Assembly: GCA_942490705.1 (NCBI GenBank)
Contig: CALNXY010000014.1
Coordinates: forward strand, 186,001-250,000
DNA: 64,000 nucleotides
Direction: 5' to 3'
DNA from: JAGRCP01 sp942490705
Lineage (GTDB): Bacteria > Chloroflexota > Anaerolineae > Caldilineales > Caldilineaceae
Under the pieces are notes generated by a model. It saw only the letters and a program-made list of their open reading frames with translations. It had not been told where the DNA came from and made no database searches. Positions 8,571 through 17,007 of the stretch are shown here, piece after piece. Positions within the stretch are counted from its first letter, which is position 1, and every line of letters starts with the position of its first letter. A program made the position numbers and the translations under genes.

Positions 8571-8881
8571 TCGAGGAGACCCAGGGCCCTTAGCCTGAGT
8601 CGAACTGGCGATTCACCCTGGCGCGCGCGATATTCGGTTACCAGTCGCAGGCCTTCCTCGATCAGAGTGTCCATCTTTTCCTGATTGTCGTAGTAGTAGG
8701 CCAATGCGCTGAAGATCTGGGCAAGGGTCAGATATGGATGATTGCGGTGAATCTCGGATGCGGACCATCCGTACGCAATATGGTCAAGCGCAATTTGTTC
8801 CACTTTGGTGTTGGTTTCCGCAACAAACGGAATGCCATCATTGGTGTGCTCAATGTGGGGATAGGCAACCACTGTGTCCAT
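8567..8881 (-). CDS. DUF433 family protein, probable antitoxin (pair 1)
   Basis: This 104-aa protein carries the DUF433 helix-turn-helix region: AYGWSASEIHRNHPYLTLAQ then IFSALAYYYDNQEKMD. The ATG at 8881 is chosen over an upstream in-frame ATG because GAGAGGAAG lies at ribosome-site distance and the family begins here. It is probably an autoregulated antitoxin coupled to the DUF5615 gene. Confidence 0.82.
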   Translation of the reverse strand: MDTVVAYPHIEHTNDGIPFVAETNTKVEQIALDHIAYGWSASEIHRNHPYLTLAQIFSALAYYYDNQEKMDTLIEEGLRLVTEYRARQGESPVRLRLRALGLLE

Positions 8882-9184
8882 TTGTGCTTCCTCTCTTAAC
8901 CGTCTCAAGAACAGCCAATGCGTTCGAACATTGACCGCTTCAGCGCATCTATACCTTACCGGCTTGGTGGTTACCACCAAACATCGACGCTTGTTGCCAT
9001 CATTATACATGCCCGCAGCGAATTTTCCAGCCACGAGACGATCAGGTAGCAGGAGCGTACACGACGACTCGGACCTGCATGGCATGGCGCGCTGCGTTCT
9101 GCTGTCAAGTCGTTGACGTGGTCCGCATCAAGTTCCCGCTCTCCAACGACGACGTGCGCGCTACGCAAAGAGATCCATCAGGCC

Positions 9185-9382
9185 ATGATGCGGCTCTACG
9201 CCGCCCAGCCCACGGTCAACGACGACGGCCTGCCCACCTGGCTCATCGTCGACGGCAAGCAGGCCCAGCGCCGTGAGAAGCAGGGCGATGTCTGGTATAG
9301 CGTGAAGTTGATGGATGGGAGCTATGAGCAGGTCCTGCGCATACCCAAGGGCGAGCAGGGGCCGCCCGTGCGTGGGCTGTAG
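9185..9382 (+). CDS. Module family, copy 3 (tail only)
   Basis: This is a 65-aa frame from ATG 9185 that joins a short unrelated N-terminus (MMRLYAAQPTVN) to the conserved tail DGLPTWLIVDGKQAQRREKQ and VLRIPKGEQGPPVRG. The DNA match to copies 1 and 2 starts at about 9221. It may be expressed as a minimal version or be a remnant. No ribosome site is evident. Confidence 0.4.
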   Translation: MMRLYAAQPTVNDDGLPTWLIVDGKQAQRREKQGDVWYSVKLMDGSYEQVLRIPKGEQGPPVRGL

Positions 9383-9689
9383 GCCGGGGCCGCCGGCAGC
9401 GGAAGGTCTTGGCCTGAGATCGCTCGGAGTATGTCGCTAGCGTAACCGAAGAGTGCCGGCAAAAGGGTCGGGCCGCCAGCACGCTTGCTGGCCCCGTTCT
9501 GTTTGGCTACAATAAGTCTCCATTGCCTCCAGTTGGTCCAGGAGGACACAACGCAGCAGAGCTTAAAATGCCGTGAAGCTGTAGTGGCAACCGAGTTCGG
9601 GAAAACGGTGGCCTTGTGTGCGCTACATAATTGTTTTCCGTTCAGGGACCTCATGTTTCGTGCCCGTTCAAGATTGAAAGGGAATCGTG

Positions 9690-10511
9690 ATGGAATCTGA
9701 TGCTCTCGACAGGATTCAATCTCTCAATCTTCCGCAGTTGCCTGGCACGATTTCCGCTCACTACGTGTCTGGCCAAACCAAACGCGCCCAACAGATTCAG
9801 TCGATGCTTGAAGATGCAGCCTCATTCTTTGAAGACCAGTTGGGGGTGACTGCCGATCCTAGCGTCGCGCTACTTGGTCCCACAGAGTGGCGGGTGGCCG
9901 CTGATGAGATCCCATATGGCTTGCCATGGGTTTCAGGTCCTCCCTATGTCACGGTACTTCCGGCGACGCTTGAACATCCTTTGGCCCAGTTAATCATTCA
10001 AATCACGTCAGAATCCAAACCTCTGCTCAGTCTGGCCCGCCCTACCGAGCAAATCGCCGATGATTTCATCGCATTGATCGGGTTCCATGAAATCGGCCAT
10101 GTCATCACTTGGCAATATGGTATTGAACCGCCTTCAAATTGGATCAGTGAAATTCTGGCCAGCTACTTGGCCTATGGCTTTATGAAGGCCAGACATCCGC
10201 AACAAGCCACTCTATGGCAAGAGATCTGCGAACTTATGGCCCAAAATATTTCCCCACAGCACACTACCCTCACAGATTTTGAGGCACTCTATTCAGGTGT
10301 TGGAATTGAAAACTATAGCTGGTATCAAGGGATCTTCCAGAGACGGGTCGATGAGTTATTCCGAGCGCATGGTTTGGACTTCGTACGCTTGCTGAAGGAC
10401 ACCTTGCGAGAGACCGCATGGTCTGAAAATGAGGATCCCCTGTTTCTCCAGTCGATGGAGGAGGTTTCTCCAGGGTTTCAAGCCTGGGCAGATCAAAATC
10501 GTTTGTCATGA
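9690..10511 (+). CDS. Putative zinc metallopeptidase-like protein (HEIGH motif)
   Basis: This protein of about 273 aa belongs to no family I can name. It has an HExxH zinc motif (HEIGH, near residue 134) inside FIALIGFHEIGH, followed after 16 residues by a Glu in SEILASYLAYGFM, a layout like single-domain gluzincins. No signal peptide is seen, so it is probably cytoplasmic. A GAAAGGGA site precedes overlapping GTG (9687) and ATG (9690) starts. AT content is somewhat higher than in neighbours, consistent with transfer. It could also be an inactive relative. Confidence 0.6.
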   Translation: MESDALDRIQSLNLPQLPGTISAHYVSGQTKRAQQIQSMLEDAASFFEDQLGVTADPSVALLGPTEWRVAADEIPYGLPWVSGPPYVTVLPATLEHPLAQLIIQITSESKPLLSLARPTEQIADDFIALIGFHEIGHVITWQYGIEPPSNWISEILASYLAYGFMKARHPQQATLWQEICELMAQNISPQHTTLTDFEALYSGVGIENYSWYQGIFQRRVDELFRAHGLDFVRLLKDTLRETAWSENEDPLFLQSMEEVSPGFQAWADQNRLS

Positions 10512-10860
10512 CTCCAAAATGCCACCGAAGGGAATATTACACGCGGCATAGCCGATTGTATTGCTAGCAGTGGAATTAAGGATGGATCTGTTTGACTTCA
10601 CCCGACCTTCTGCGAGGACCGCACGATTACAGAAAATTCAGGTGCGGCATCTGTGAAGAGAGTGCACCGTCTCCTTACTGTGACCTGTGGAAGTTGAATA
10701 GGCTATCAGCACCCGTTAAGCACAGATATGGCCGACCGGCGGGACCGCACGCAACCTGAGATGACAATACGCTTCAACGAATTTGGCCAGGGAAATTGGC
10801 CGACCGCGTTCCCGCCAGCGACTCACCCAGTTCGTTCGTAGACTCAATAGAGGAGGAGAG
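10512..10860. other. Gene-free stretch
   Basis: I see no convincing frame, RNA or repeat here. It separates the metallopeptidase-like gene from the second PPOX copy. Confidence 0.5.
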
Positions 10861-11301
10861 ATGACCCGACAACATCCAAACATGACGGCGGCGCACCGAC
10901 AGTTGACGGCGGAGGAGCGCCAGATGCTTGAGCAGCGGGTGTTCGCGCACGTTGGCATCGTTTTGCCAGACGGGACGCCTCACGTATCGGCGATGTGGGT
11001 GGATCTGGACGGCGAGGATATCATGCTCAACACGGCGGAAGGGCGGACCAAGGCCAACGTTCTGCGCCTTGGCAGTCCCGTTGCGGTGAGTGTCCTGGAT
11101 TCCGAGAACCCATACCGCAATCTCTGCCTGCGCGGTCGCGTGGTCGACGTCATTCTTGAAGAGCAGGGTGCCCGCGCGGGGATCAACCGGCTTGCCAAGA
11201 AGTATCTTGGCGTCGACGAATATCCCGCCCACACGCCGGGAGAGCGGCGGGTGCAATATCTGGTGCGTCCCGAGATCGTCAGTGGTTGGGGCAAGGACTA
11301 A
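10861..11301 (+). CDS. PPOX-class flavoprotein, copy B
   Basis: This 146-aa protein has the same length as copy A at 5932 and is nearly collinear with it: TPHVSAMWVDLDGEDIMLNT and INRLAKKYLGVDEYPAHTP. GAGGAGAG just before ATG 10861 fixes the start and parallels copy A. The DNA upstream of the two copies is not similar, so only the gene was duplicated or acquired twice. Substitutions are mostly silent or conservative, which suggests both copies are or were under selection. Confidence 0.85.
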   Translation: MTRQHPNMTAAHRQLTAEERQMLEQRVFAHVGIVLPDGTPHVSAMWVDLDGEDIMLNTAEGRTKANVLRLGSPVAVSVLDSENPYRNLCLRGRVVDVILEEQGARAGINRLAKKYLGVDEYPAHTPGERRVQYLVRPEIVSGWGKD

Positions 11302-11404
11302 TCGGAACGGTTCTGCCGGCGGTTCCGTGTGCCAATAACCGGGTCAAAATGCGTTCTCACCCAAAGTACAACAGTCGTTTTTGGCCGCTTGGAAATACCT
11401 CGGA

Positions 11405-11440
11405 AATAGATTGTGCTAATGGTTATTAGCGCAATCTATT
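11405..11440. repeat. 36-bp palindrome in front of the recombinase
   Basis: AATAGATTGTGCTAAT (11405-11420) and ATTAGCGCAATCTATT (11425-11440) are inverted copies with one mismatch around GGTT. It sits 21 bases before the recombinase ATG. It could be an operator, a recombination site with two inverted arms, or a hairpin. Confidence 0.75.
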
Positions 11441-11461
11441 TTCGTAGTTCAAGAGCAACCC

Positions 11462-12389
11462 ATGGCCCACGCACTCACCCCCACCAACCCTGCCGCCATC
11501 ACCCGCCCCGCCAAAATCGCGGCCATCAAAGCCCTCGTCCTCGACACCGTCTCGGAGCGTTCCCAGCGCGACTATGGCCGCGCCCTGGACGCCTTTGTCG
11601 ACTTCATGTCATCCTATCCCTACGGCCTCAACAAAGCCGCGGTTCAAGCCCACGTCAGCGCGCTCAAAGCCGACGGCGTGACCGCTTCCTCCATCAACCA
11701 GCGCCTGGCCGCCATCCGCAAGTTTGCTCTGGAAGCCGCCGACAACGGCCTGATCGACGAGAGCACTGCCCAGGCCATCAAGCGCGTGCCCAACATCAAG
11801 CGCCAGGGCCGGAAGCTGGGCAACTGGCTCACCAAAGCCCAAGCCGAGCACGATGATCAACGCACCTGACGTATCGACCGTCAAGGGACTGCGCGATCGC
11901 GCCCTGCTGGCCGTGGCCATCGGCTGCGGCCTGCGTCGTGAGGAGATCGCCACCCTGCGTCTGTCCGACCTGGCCCAGCGCGAGGGGCGCTGGGTGATCC
12001 TGGACCTGGCCGGCAAGCACGGGCGCACGCGCACGGTGCCCATGGCGGCCTGGATCAAGCACACCATCGACCAGTGGGCGGAGGCCGCCGGCCACACCGA
12101 CGACGCGCACCTATTCCCACCCCTGCGCAAGGGCGGCGCCATCCAAGCCGGCCACATGAGCAGTCAAGCCGTCTGGCAGGTCGTCCAGCACTACGCACCG
12201 GTGGCCAACCTCGCACCCCACGACCTGCGCCGCACCTTTGCCAAACTGGCCCACCAGGCCGGCGCACCCATCGAGCAGATCCAGCAGAGCCTGGGCCATG
12301 CCAGCATTCAGACGACTGAACGCTACCTGGGCGTTGATCTGGATCTTCAGAACGCACCGTCAGACTACATTCGGCTGGATGTGGTGTAG
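11462..12389 (+). pseudogene. Tyrosine recombinase/integrase, frameshifted
   Basis: Two overlapping frames make one XerC/D-type recombinase of about 308 aa. Frame 1 (11462-11869) is the N-terminal SAM-like core-binding domain (SERSQRDYGRALDAFVDFMS). Frame 2 (about 11853-12389) is the catalytic domain with Arg in GLRREEIATL, HDLRR, LGHAS and the nucleophile Tyr in TTERYLG. The join is at 11845-11860, where about one extra base breaks the frame between AQAE and INAPDV. All five catalytic residues visible are intact, so the break is recent or a sequencing error. It has no integron-specific insertion that I can see. Confidence 0.85.
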
Positions 12390-12429
12390 GGATGTGAGAG
12401 GTTATACCGAGCAGTCACCCACCCTTTTC

Positions 12430-12705
12430 CTATCCCTCAATAATATTGTGCACTAGAAAATCGTCTGGCTCCACCAACTCCCCGCCTAGCTGATGAATCA
12501 CGGCACGCAGGGTCTGCTTGAAGTGCTCCAGTGATTCCAGCGAATCCCACACCTCGACCACGACGTATCCACCATTCTTGGTGTAGACAAAATGATAGAG
12601 ACGCCCTTGCGGGTTGTACTTGCCCACTTTCTGCAAAGCTGTATTGACTTCGTGGTAACCTTCGATGTCATCTCCGGGCACATCATAGACAGCGACGTAG
12701 GGCAT
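12430..12705 (-). CDS. Antibiotic-biosynthesis-monooxygenase-like (dimeric alpha-beta barrel) protein
   Basis: This 91-aa protein fits the ABM-type ferredoxin-like fold: an initial strand MPYVAVYDVPG, a helix, GRLYHFVYTKNGGYVVVEVW, and the typical DSLESLEHFKQTL segment. Such proteins are small monooxygenases or stress-related heme or quinone-binding proteins, and the substrate is unknown here. GGAGAGA precedes the ATG. It lies convergent to the recombinase. Confidence 0.7.
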   Translation of the reverse strand: MPYVAVYDVPGDDIEGYHEVNTALQKVGKYNPQGRLYHFVYTKNGGYVVVEVWDSLESLEHFKQTLRAVIHQLGGELVEPDDFLVHNIIEG

Positions 12706-13058
12706 GGCATTCTCTCCTTTCGCATCAAGCGGACCGGCCCACCATCAGAAGATTCGGCAGCGCACATGTCTATCTGCTGGTGGACACACGGGATTCAGGG
12801 AACCACCCTAGTACCACCAATGGACTCGAATTTGGCAATCCAAGGTGTGGGACACGAGCACTAGCTTAGCATGAAAGCCAGGGCCATAGTCTATCACGTT
12901 ACTCATATGGCAGGATGGGACCTTTGGCTTGAATACTGCGACTGTCACGCGACGACTTGCAGCGCAATCGCCAACCCTGAACATTACGTTGACACGTTGA
13001 CCGCACTAATCTACACTCCACCATATTGCTGGAATTATGCATCATGGGGAGGGGAATT
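12706..13058. other. Gene-free stretch
   Basis: Only a 65-codon open frame at 12871-13068 with unconvincing composition is present, and I do not call it. The final bases contain the GGGGAGGGG ribosome site of the next gene. Confidence 0.4.
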
Positions 13059-13454
13059 GTGCCAATAACCGGTGAATGTTTTTGTGGAGCAGTAAGATAT
13101 CAGGTTGATGGCAAGCTGCGCGATGCGATATCTTGCCATTGCTCGCGTTGTCGAAAAGCCTTCAGTGCTCAAGCGTCTGCATCCGCTTCTGTTGAACCAG
13201 GTGAATTCACGTGGCTTTCTGGAGAATCCCTATTGACGTCATATGTCGGTGAACACGGTTATGGCTTTCAGTTCTGCAAAATCTGCGGATCTACCATTTG
13301 CACCATATTCAATGGCGAGGTCTTGCAGGTTACGTTGGGTTGCGTGAATGGCGATCCAGAGATTGAAATTGGGCAACACATATATGTCGGCTCAAAAGCA
13401 AAGTGGGAAGTTCTCCCTGAAGGTGTAGTTCAGTTTCAAGAAGGGCCCCAGTGA
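13059..13454 (+). CDS. GFA (CENP-V/glutathione-dependent formaldehyde-activating-like) zinc protein
   Basis: This 131-aa protein has the full zinc-ligand set of the GFA domain: C7 and C9 in GECFCGAVRY, C26, C28 and C31 in CHCSRCRK, and C73 and C76 in FCKICGS. Most members are of unknown function, and glutathione adduct chemistry is proven only for some. The GTG at 13059 is chosen because GGGGAGGGG stands at the right distance, and the domain starts within six residues. An ATG at 13044 would place the ribosome site inside the coding region. Confidence 0.85.
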   Translation: MPITGECFCGAVRYQVDGKLRDAISCHCSRCRKAFSAQASASASVEPGEFTWLSGESLLTSYVGEHGYGFQFCKICGSTICTIFNGEVLQVTLGCVNGDPEIEIGQHIYVGSKAKWEVLPEGVVQFQEGPQ

Positions 13455-13838
13455 AACGCTTGACAAGGCCATCACTACAATGGAATTCTCGAACTCTTCA
13501 ACCAAGCCGGCCTCGGCCAACCAAAAGGCCGGCTTCATCACGTCGCCTTTGCCGCAAACGACGGCTAACGTGTCGTTGAGGTCTGAGTATCTCAAGCAGC
13601 CCTGGACCAACACGCACAGGCCGTTCAGGTAGTGGTCCGCAGGCATCGCGCGCGAATGGCCGAACCAGAAGTCTGGCCCACACACAATGTCATCACCGCC
13701 GCACCACAGCCCTAAGCGCAGAGCTGAGAAGCCATCTTGGATCCTGAGCCACAAGCGATATCCCATGCCGGCATTGCGGAGCACCGCGTAGAATGATATG
13801 TTGTTAATGGCTGGATCACGGATTCTCGTAACCCGATT
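13392..13838 (-). pseudogene. Possible C-terminal gene remnant on the minus strand
   Basis: The minus strand holds an open frame with protein-like composition, for example SFYAVLRNAGMGYRLWLRIQ, WFGHSRAMPADHYLNGLC and GDVMKPAFWLAEAGLVEEFE. Its continuation upstream would lie antiparallel to the well-supported gene at 13860-14552, so it lacks a believable N-terminus. I do not recognise it. It may be a truncated gene left by insertion of the neighbouring one, or chance. Confidence 0.25.
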
Positions 13839-13859
13839 GTCAATTGCCCAGAGGATGCT

Positions 13860-14552
13860 ATGACGCAAGCGCTCACAGATTCTGAACTCGCCCATTTGCT
13901 CGACTTCGTCGGCTATGGATCGCTCGATGCCGACGTCTGGTTTCTGGGTATGGAAGAAGCCGGCGGTGGTGAAGCCAACATTCGTGCACGCCTGGATTTC
14001 CAGACCGTAGAAGACAATGCCGAAGCGCACAAGCGGCTCGGGATCACCAAGCATCATTGGGGCAAGCGCACCATTCAACGAACGTGGTGGGGCATGTGTT
14101 ACGTCATGTTGCGTTTGGAAGACGAAGAACCATCCCGCGAAAACATCCGACAATATCAGGCTGAGTGGCTCGGGCGGAAGCATGGCAACACCTTGCTCAC
14201 GGAACTGATGCCCATTCCCAAGCCCGCCGTCAGCCAGTGGGGATACGAGCAGCTCATGCCCCAGTATGATTCGCGGCAAGATTACTACGAGCAAGTCGAA
14301 CCCCGGCGCGTGAGATATCTGCGTCAGCTGATCAAGGAGCACCGGCCCAAAGTAATCATCGGCTACGGCAAAGCGTATTGGCCGCAGTACAAGGAACTCT
14401 TCCCGCACCACGCCTTCGCGCGCAACGACCAATTTGAAGTGGCCAACACTCACGAGACGCTGGTCATCTTGACCGGTCACTTCACGGCGCGCACGATGAA
14501 CGGCAAATTCGATGACATCGTGGCGATCATTCGTAGATCCTCTCCTGGGTAG
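13860..14552 (+). CDS. Hypothetical protein, uracil-DNA-glycosylase-like layout
   Basis: This 230-aa soluble protein starts with DADVWFLGMEEAGGG near residues 24-38. It then has RPKVIIGYGKAYWPQYKELF near 170-190 and ETLVILTGHFTARTMN near the end. The order 'FLGMEE-GG', 'VIIGYG' and 'TGHF' resembles the uracil-DNA-glycosylase-like alpha/beta fold, in which the first motif binds the sugar or base and the last replaces HPS. This is inference from pattern only. It is rich in Trp, Tyr and Arg. It is followed directly by the first of two long direct repeats. Confidence 0.5.
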   Translation: MTQALTDSELAHLLDFVGYGSLDADVWFLGMEEAGGGEANIRARLDFQTVEDNAEAHKRLGITKHHWGKRTIQRTWWGMCYVMLRLEDEEPSRENIRQYQAEWLGRKHGNTLLTELMPIPKPAVSQWGYEQLMPQYDSRQDYYEQVEPRRVRYLRQLIKEHRPKVIIGYGKAYWPQYKELFPHHAFARNDQFEVANTHETLVILTGHFTARTMNGKFDDIVAIIRRSSPG

Positions 14553-14587
14553 CGTAGATGGCAACCATTCAGCAAGCACCCCAGAAT

Positions 14588-14790
14588 TGACGCCGCCCCA
14601 CATCCCTGCTACGCTTCTTCCCCAGGTCGGCTGTGGCGACCGCAAGGTCGCTGCACAGATCCGTCAGGATCCGTGTATCGGGGGACGCAGCCGGCCGTCC
14701 ACTTCCCCGGAATTCGCCCTTGACCAACCACCGCCAACGTGTCCTGGATGAGCCTGGGTGCGCCGGGCGATTGCTCTGCCCAGGCTCAAC
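14588..14790 (+). repeat. 203-bp direct repeat, copy 1
   Basis: This is nearly identical to 15756-15959 over its first 145 bases (starting TGACGCCGCCCCACATCCCT). After a diverged patch it matches again at GCGATTGCTCT and AGGCTCAAC. Near its end TGAGCCTGGG pairs with CCCAGGCTCA at 14779-14788. It begins 35 bases after the stop of the preceding gene. Confidence 0.9.
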
Positions 14791-14934
14791 ACGGGCACAG
14801 GTGGTTGTGGATATCGACTACGCCGACATTTACCCCGGGGACAACCTGAACGAAGGGTGCCGAAAATCGGCCAGCGACAAGCGTAGCGGTCTGCGTATTC
14901 CACAACGAATGCGGCCGGCGAAAGAAGGAATCCT

Positions 14935-15720
14935 GTGACAGACGTCAAGGGAAATCAGCTGGAAGTAAATGGTGTCAAGCTCTTTTATCAAATGACGGGC
15001 CAAGGCGATCCCATTGTTCTGCTACACGCTGGTGTATCAAGTCACAAAATGTGGGACAAATTTGTGCCGCTCCTCGCAAGCGGACATCAGGTCTATGCGC
15101 TCGACATGAGAGGGCACGGCCGTTCGGAGCTGGATCAGCGCGGCATCTCATATCCGTTGCTGGCAGATGATTTGGCGGGGTTCATTGAGGGACTAGAACT
15201 GGAACGACCTCACATCATCGGATATTCGTCTGGAGCAAACGTCGCACTGGACTTCGCTTTGCGTTACCCAGACCTTGCTGCTTCATTTGTATTGGGTGCG
15301 GCATGGCTTCACCTGACGCCGGATTTCACAACAGCGGGCAAGAGCTTTGGATACGTTCAGCCGGGTGAGGTTGACTTTGCAGTGGTCAGCGAAAGGTTCG
15401 GAAGCCACATAGACCGTTGGGCTGACGAACACGCTTGGCTGTATGGACGAGAGCACTGGAAACGGCTCTATGAGTTCATGTGCGAGATGGACCTGACACC
15501 GCACGGGAACCATGGCGAAACCTTGAAGGCGATAGCGGCGCCAGTGCTCGTGTTTGCCGCCGATGCTGACGGACTCATTCCGATCGAACAATTCGTCGAA
15601 CAGTATCAAATGATACCTGCGGCGGAACTACTGATTGTCCCAGGGACCAATCATATCTCCGTCCTGTCAAGGGTATCACTGCTTGCAGAAGCCATCCTGG
15701 ACTTCATTCGTAGACATTGA
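14935..15720 (+). CDS. Alpha/beta hydrolase
   Basis: This 261-aa cytoplasmic alpha/beta hydrolase has the oxyanion-hole region LLHAGVSSHKMW, DMRGHGRS, and a nucleophile elbow G96-Y-S98-S-G100. An acidic residue lies in VLVFAADADGLIP and the catalytic His in PGTNHISVLS. It is close to lactonase, haloperoxidase and esterase-type members, and the substrate is not predictable. The GTG start has an AAGAAGGAA site. The gene is bounded by two copies of a 200-bp direct repeat, so it may have arrived as a discrete cassette. Confidence 0.87.
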   Translation: MTDVKGNQLEVNGVKLFYQMTGQGDPIVLLHAGVSSHKMWDKFVPLLASGHQVYALDMRGHGRSELDQRGISYPLLADDLAGFIEGLELERPHIIGYSSGANVALDFALRYPDLAASFVLGAAWLHLTPDFTTAGKSFGYVQPGEVDFAVVSERFGSHIDRWADEHAWLYGREHWKRLYEFMCEMDLTPHGNHGETLKAIAAPVLVFAADADGLIPIEQFVEQYQMIPAAELLIVPGTNHISVLSRVSLLAEAILDFIRRH

Positions 15721-15755
15721 TCCCCATGAAAGAGATTTCGAACGCAAGCGAGCTT

Positions 15756-15959
15756 TGACGCCGCCCCACATCCCTGATAGGCTTCTCCCCAGGTCGGCTG
15801 TGGTGACCGCAAGGTCGCTGCACAGATCCGCAAGGATCCGTGTATCGGGGGACGCAGCCGGCCGTCCCCTTTCCCAGAATCCGTCCTTGACCAACCACCG
15901 CCAAGCCGCTAGACTGAGCCTTGACAGTTGAAGCGATTGCTCTTGCTTCCAGGCTCAAC
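15756..15959 (+). repeat. 204-bp direct repeat, copy 2
   Basis: This is the second copy of the repeat at 14588-14790, placed 36 bases after the hydrolase stop. The terminal hairpin TGAGCCT/AGGCTCA is kept although the sequence between the arms differs. Even the 11 bases TCATTCGTAGA inside the last codons of both preceding genes are shared (14527 and 15704). Confidence 0.9.
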
Positions 15960-16066
15960 GCTGACGGGCGCCTGACAAGCCATCCGCAGCAGGAACATCT
16001 GCCCTACCGCTTCCGCTCAACGCCTGTGGCCGACCGCTACCGTCTCATCAGGAGCGTGCGGCGCAA

Positions 16067-16330
16067 TTGTGCCGCCGCAAGCAGGATAGGTTGTCCGCTC
16101 AGGCAGGCGATGCCCGTAAGGTCATCTTGGCGCTCGTGGACAAGTATGAGTTGGACGGGCTGAGAGAGATGACAAATCCGGCGATCTTTCGCGTCAGTCC
16201 GTTCAGAAAAATGGGTGAGGTTTGGGGCGTCTTCCGTCATTTTGGCGACGATCCCCAGCAGCTTAGCCGGACTATGGCTGAGCTTCAGCGCGCTGGCTGT
16301 ATGCGGCCTAGGACCAATGTGCTAGAATGA
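16067..16330 (+). pseudogene. Remnant of a type I restriction endonuclease R subunit C-terminus
   Basis: The frame encodes a tail with ARKVILALVDKYELDGLREM, then NPAIFRVSPFRKMGEVWGVF and FGDDPQQLSRTMAELQ. This resembles the conserved C-terminal region of HsdR-type helicase-nuclease subunits (LLDKY...PPF..G.P..I...FGG...L..LQ). The motor and nuclease domains are missing, and no S or M subunit is nearby. The beginning of the frame is not gene-like. Assignment is by pattern and moderate. Confidence 0.5.
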
Positions 16331-16396
16331 CACGATCGGTGACTCCGGGGGTCGCCGTCTTCAGCCTGTGCGTGTGCGTGGAAGGAATGTGTGTAG

Positions 16397-16699
16397 ATGC
16401 AGACAATTCTATCGATTGATCTGATTACAACCGATGCTGCGGTTCGGAATGGCCGCCCGTGCATTGCCGGCACGGCGCTACGTGTGACCGATGTCGCCAT
16501 GGCGCATTTGTATCACCAACGCACAGCAGATCAGGTTGCAGCCGACTACGAGCTGACCCTGGCGCAGGTTCATGCCGCGCTGGCCTACTACTACCAGCAC
16601 AAAGCCGAGCTCGATGCCGATATTCGCAGCCAGGTGCTGACGGCCCGTCAGTTCAAGGAGCAAAACGGTGGCGGCCAAGCTTCGTTTCTACCTGGATGA
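16397..16699 (+). CDS. DUF433 family protein, probable antitoxin (pair 2)
   Basis: This 100-aa protein has the signature NGRPCIAGTALRVTDVAMAH, then RTADQVAADYELTLAQVHAA and LAYYYQHKAELDADI, a well-formed DUF433 winged-helix-like domain. GGAAGGA precedes the ATG. Its 3' end overlaps the DUF5615 gene by 32 bases, so the two are translationally linked. Confidence 0.88.
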   Translation: MQTILSIDLITTDAAVRNGRPCIAGTALRVTDVAMAHLYHQRTADQVAADYELTLAQVHAALAYYYQHKAELDADIRSQVLTARQFKEQNGGGQASFLPG

Positions 16700-17003
16700 A
16701 AATGTGCCGGTGGCGGTTGCCAGGCAGCTGCAGGCGCGTGGCATTGAAACCGTTACCGTACGTGACCTGGGCTTGCTCGGCGCGGCCGACACCGTCCATC
16801 TCTCAAAGGCGACCGCGGACGGCTTCGTCTTCTGCACCTACGACTCAGACTATCTAAAGATGGCTGCCGAAGGCATTGAACACGCTGGAATCGTTTTCGG
16901 CCAGCAGGATCTACACTACATCGGCGACTGGGTAAACAGCCTTAGCCTTCTCCACGCTCTCTATACATCGGATGAAATGCGCAACCGCATTGAATTCATT
17001 TAA
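16668..17003 (+). CDS. DUF5615 PIN-like protein, probable toxin (pair 2)
   Basis: This 111-aa protein reads LRFYLDENVPVAVARQLQAR with the DEN motif, then GFVFCTYDSDYLKMAAEG with the second acidic pair, and ends with the typical MRNRIEFI. It is a predicted PIN-like RNase toxin of the DUF433 partner. A GTG start lies within the upstream gene. Confidence 0.88.
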   Translation: MAAKLRFYLDENVPVAVARQLQARGIETVTVRDLGLLGAADTVHLSKATADGFVFCTYDSDYLKMAAEGIEHAGIVFGQQDLHYIGDWVNSLSLLHALYTSDEMRNRIEFI

Positions 17004-17007
17004 CAGC

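Noticed and set aside
12871..13068. 65-codon open frame before the GFA gene
   Set aside because: Cys/Trp/Tyr-rich, no ribosome site, and it overlaps the GFA ribosome site. Probably chance.
13860..14645. Long minus-strand open frame running opposite the 230-aa gene
   Set aside because: It mirrors the codons of the plus-strand gene, whose protein has coherent motifs. Only the part below 13838 was kept, as a doubtful remnant.
14588..15959. Integron attC sites
   Set aside because: The repeats end in GCTCAAC, which fits half of the attC rule, but no matching GTTRRRY partner with paired L boxes was found, and the recombinase has no visible integron-specific segment. Kept only as cassette-like.
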